Part shown: positions 62,085-64,000 of the stretch, piece by piece
Layout: each line of letters begins with the position of its first letter
How positions within the stretch are numbered: position 1 is the stretch's first letter
Position numbers and translations under genes: made by a program
Notes under the pieces: model-generated
Seen by the model: only the letters and a program-made list of their open reading frames with translations
Database searches by the model: none
What the model was told of the DNA's origin: nothing
Assembly: GCA_944387375.1 (NCBI GenBank)
Contig: CALXEQ010000001.1
Coordinates: 64,483 to 128,482 of the forward strand
DNA length: 64,000 nucleotides
From: an uncultured Clostridia bacterium
GTDB taxonomy: Bacteria; Bacillota; Clostridia; TANB77; CAG-465
Direction: 5' to 3'

Positions 62085-62636
62085 ATGCAAAGGATAGATG
62101 CATATGTTAGATTAGCTATTATATTCGTTATAGTTATAACTATATTATATCTACCAATATTATTTTATTTAAAAAAGAAAGGTAAAAATGTTATTAGACA
62201 ATTAAGCTATTTGGGATTAATTTGTTCATTATTTTTAATTATATTTGCAACTATATTATATATGCCAATTGAATTTCCACCAAAAAGGTATGTTTTAAAT
62301 TTAGTACCTTTTAATTTTAAAGATAATATTTATGGACCGTATCAATTTATAAACGAAAAGATTCCTAATATTATGTTATTTATACCGCTTGGATTTTTTC
62401 TTCCTATTGTATTTAAAAGTAAAAGAAAACTATATAAAATAACTATAATAGCATTTTTTGTAACATTTGGAGTAGAATTTATTCAGTATTTTATAGGTAG
62501 AGCAGCAGATATAGATGATGTTATAACTAATCTTTTAGGTGGAGTTATTGGTTATGGCATATTTAAAATAGCAGATAGATTTCTTAAAAAACAAAATTGG
62601 TGGCTAAAGTTTATAGGTAAAGATAAAAACAGTTAA
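62085..62636 (+). CDS. VanZ-like family membrane protein
   Basis: 183 residues, about five membrane helices. 'LNLVPFNFKDNIYGPYQFINEKIPNIMLFIPLGFFLPIVF' and 'GVEFIQYFIGRAADIDDVITNLLGGVIGYGIF' are the conserved VanZ signature (NxxxFxPxGxxLP ... EixQ ... R..DidDvi.Nt.G). VanZ-like proteins alter susceptibility to glycopeptide or lipoglycopeptide antibiotics in some species, but most are uncharacterised. Start GTGAGGTAATTTT. Confidence 0.9.
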   Translation: MQRIDAYVRLAIIFVIVITILYLPILFYLKKKGKNVIRQLSYLGLICSLFLIIFATILYMPIEFPPKRYVLNLVPFNFKDNIYGPYQFINEKIPNIMLFIPLGFFLPIVFKSKRKLYKITIIAFFVTFGVEFIQYFIGRAADIDDVITNLLGGVIGYGIFKIADRFLKKQNWWLKFIGKDKNS

Positions 62637-62651
62637 AGTTTATAAATTTGA

Positions 62652-62680
62652 TTGATAATTACATGTTATTATGGTAGTAT
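62652..62680 (+). promoter_or_regulatory. promoter of the 62731 GNAT gene
   Basis: TTGATA (62652-62657), 17-base spacer, TAGTAT (62675-62680) with TGG before it. Confidence 0.55.
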
Positions 62681-62730
62681 TAAGAAGTAATAAATTAATA
62701 TTAAAATACTAGGGATTAAAGGAGAATATA

Positions 62731-63243
62731 ATGTTAGAAATAAGACAAGAGAATATAGATGACTATGAAGATGTATATAATGTTGTAAAAATTGCATTTG
62801 AAGGAGCAGAACATAGTGATGGTAATGAACAGGATTTAGTTATAGAACTAAGAAAAAGTGAAAATTTTATTCAAAAATTATCTTTAGTTGCTATTAAAGA
62901 TAATAAAATTGTAGGATATATTTTGTTTACAAAAATAAAAATAGGTAAAAATACAGAATTAGCATTAGCACCATTAGCAGTTTTACCTGAGTATCAAAGA
63001 CAAGGAATTGGAAGAAAATTAATAGAAAAAGGTCATGAAGTAGCAAAAAAATTAGGATATCACTATTCTGTTGGTTTGGGCAGTGAAAATTACTATCCAC
63101 GATTTGGTTATGTTCCAGCAGTGAAATATGGAATAAAAGCTCCTTTTGAAGTACCTTCTAAAAATTTTATGGCAATAAAATTAAATGATACAAATAAAGA
63201 AATAAAAGGCATTGTTAAATATGGAAAAGAATTTGAAATATAG
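62731..63243 (+). CDS. GNAT acetyltransferase (YhbS-like)
   Basis: 170 residues. 'LAPLAVLPEYQRQGIGRKLIEKGHEVAKKLGYHYSVGLGSENYYPRFGYVPA' contains the acetyl-CoA motif Q/RxxGxG and the YhbS-type 'G.p.YY.RFGF'. Substrate unknown. AAAGGAG precedes the ATG. Confidence 0.9.
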   Translation: MLEIRQENIDDYEDVYNVVKIAFEGAEHSDGNEQDLVIELRKSENFIQKLSLVAIKDNKIVGYILFTKIKIGKNTELALAPLAVLPEYQRQGIGRKLIEKGHEVAKKLGYHYSVGLGSENYYPRFGYVPAVKYGIKAPFEVPSKNFMAIKLNDTNKEIKGIVKYGKEFEI

Positions 63244-63287
63244 TAGCTAATATTATAAATAGTAATTTAATTGTTAGGAGTATTGAA

Positions 63288-63809
63288 ATGAATAATTATA
63301 AAATTAAAGTTGATGGTAAGTTTGGAATTTTAAATATTATTTGTATTATTATATTATTAATAACATTAATATTTTTATTATGCATAAGTTATTTACATAG
63401 CCAAAATGATGGTATTAAGGAAATAGTTACCAATTGGAAAGAGCCACAAAATACTTGGAATGCGTTTGATATTGTTATTTTTCCTATAATAGTAGGTATC
63501 TATTTTGCATATAAGCTAAGAAAGAAAATAATAGTAGTGGCAAAAGTTGATGTAGAAGACAATAAAATAATAATTAAATATTTGGAAGAAAGCTATACTA
63601 TCAATATGCAACAAGTAAGAAAAATAGAATTCATTACTGATAAGGAGAATAATTGTTATTTATTATCTTTTATTGGAAATAAAGAAATGGTAATATCTAG
63701 CAAAGATAAAAAATTTTCAAAGTATGAAATTGTATTCATGAATAATATAAATAAATTATGTGAAGATATTGAAAAAATAACAAAGCATGAAATTATATTT
63801 AGTATATAA
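63288..63809 (+). CDS. membrane protein with two helices and a C-terminal soluble domain, unknown
   Basis: 173 residues. Helices at about 13-34 and 57-75, then a ~95-residue cytoplasmic beta-rich domain ('NKIIIKYLEESYTINMQQVRKIEFITD') that resembles a PH-like (bPH) domain in strand pattern. No confident family. Start TAGGAGTATTGAA. Confidence 0.65.
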   Translation: MNNYKIKVDGKFGILNIICIIILLITLIFLLCISYLHSQNDGIKEIVTNWKEPQNTWNAFDIVIFPIIVGIYFAYKLRKKIIVVAKVDVEDNKIIIKYLEESYTINMQQVRKIEFITDKENNCYLLSFIGNKEMVISSKDKKFSKYEIVFMNNINKLCEDIEKITKHEIIFSI

Positions 63810-63868
63810 TTATAGAAATTTCTAATTATTGATTAGTTATAAAATAGTGATTTGAAAATGAGGATATT

Positions 63869-64000
63869 ATGAAAAATAAGAAAGTTAATAAGCAAGAAAT
63901 TAAAGATGGAACAAAAACATATATGTTAGAAGGAATGTCAATAGGAATGTGCATTGGAACATCACTAGGGATAATTATAGGTGTGTTTATTGATAATATT
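63869..64000 (+). CDS. start of a glycine-zipper small membrane protein (truncated by window end)
   Basis: ATG at 63869 with GAGGATATT upstream; 44 codons are visible with no stop. After a polar start the frame reads 'GMSIGMCIGTSLGIIIGVFIDNI', a glycine-zipper membrane segment. The rest lies outside the window. Confidence 0.6.
   Translation, partial: MKNKKVNKQEIKDGTKTYMLEGMSIGMCIGTSLGIIIGVFIDNI

Noticed and set aside
1-64000. CRISPR array, prophage, rRNA operon or replication origin
   Set aside because: No regularly spaced repeats, phage structural genes, rRNA sequence or DnaA-box cluster was seen on either strand.

Overview
The window is very AT-rich DNA with AGGAGG-type ribosome binding sites, TTGACA/TATAAT promoters and simple hairpin-plus-T-run terminators. 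Gene content is that of a low-GC Firmicute (Bacillota), most likely an anaerobic clostridium: an iron-only hydrogenase system regulator (TM1266 type), ferredoxin-domain aldo/keto reductase, AddA, Mfd, DUF1653, PrsA-like foldase, Bce-type antibiotic-sensing module and an IS200-type element. I cannot name a species. Gene density is high. Almost everything is on the plus strand except a Ca2+ ATPase (18.0-20.7 kb), a Lon-type protease (28.1-30.5 kb), the tsaE-tsaB-rimI operon (31.4-33.1 kb) and several small genes near 47-49 and 54 kb.

Layout. 0-4.2 kb: tail of a dGTPase-like protein, leuS, and a GGDEF protein with a degenerate EAL domain. 4.2-4.5 kb: tRNA-Val, tRNA-Asp and tRNA-Phe from one consensus promoter. 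4.7-6.8 kb: an AAA_28 NTPase gene broken by one extra base in its Walker A motif, then prs behind a leader with a 17-codon ORF and a terminator, then a DUF1653 gene. 6.9-13.2 kb: two-component system plus BceAB-like ABC transporter, both preceded by a CTTAC/GTAAG inverted repeat, then a LiaF-like and a DUF4097 protein; together an envelope-stress block. 13.3-14.2 kb: hydrogenase-system regulator and a membrane protein. 14.3-15.0 kb: IS200-like element. 15.1-18.0 kb: DUF362, truncated LarC and Fe-S aldo/keto reductase operon behind a promoter with MerR-type geometry. 20.8-24.2 kb: CoA-disulfide reductase with rhodanese domain, CcdA, membrane thioredoxin and a left-handed beta-helix protein. 24.4-26.8 kb: a MurE-type ligase directly followed by arginase. 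26.9-27.8 kb: Rpn/PD-(D/E)XK gene.

33-46.9 kb is mainly DNA repair and housekeeping: addA, pgeF, pgsA, a ZIP transporter, ligA, mfd, a PrsA-like foldase and a SpoU-type RNA methylase. 47-50.8 kb holds small unknowns, a DUF2207 membrane protein, a histidine phosphatase and a methyltransferase. uvrA follows with a probable LexA site. At 53.8-54.1 kb two minus-strand genes encode tiny proteins, one of them 29% cysteine. Then come an RlmD-type rRNA methylase, a two-domain glycosyltransferase fusion (GT8 plus MGDG-synthase/UgtP type) with an acyltransferase, and from 58.6 kb to the end a run of small accessory genes (nucleotidase, Imm-5-like, two Nudix, two GNAT, deoxyribosyltransferase-like, VanZ-like, small membrane proteins).

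I saw no CRISPR array, rRNA, prophage or replication origin. The least conventional items are the glycosyltransferase fusion, the cysteine-rich mini-protein, the LarC-without-LarC2 operon with its MerR-like promoter, the prs leader, the MurE-arginase pair and the RNA structures of the IS200 element. Functions are inferred from motifs and remembered family features; no database search was possible.
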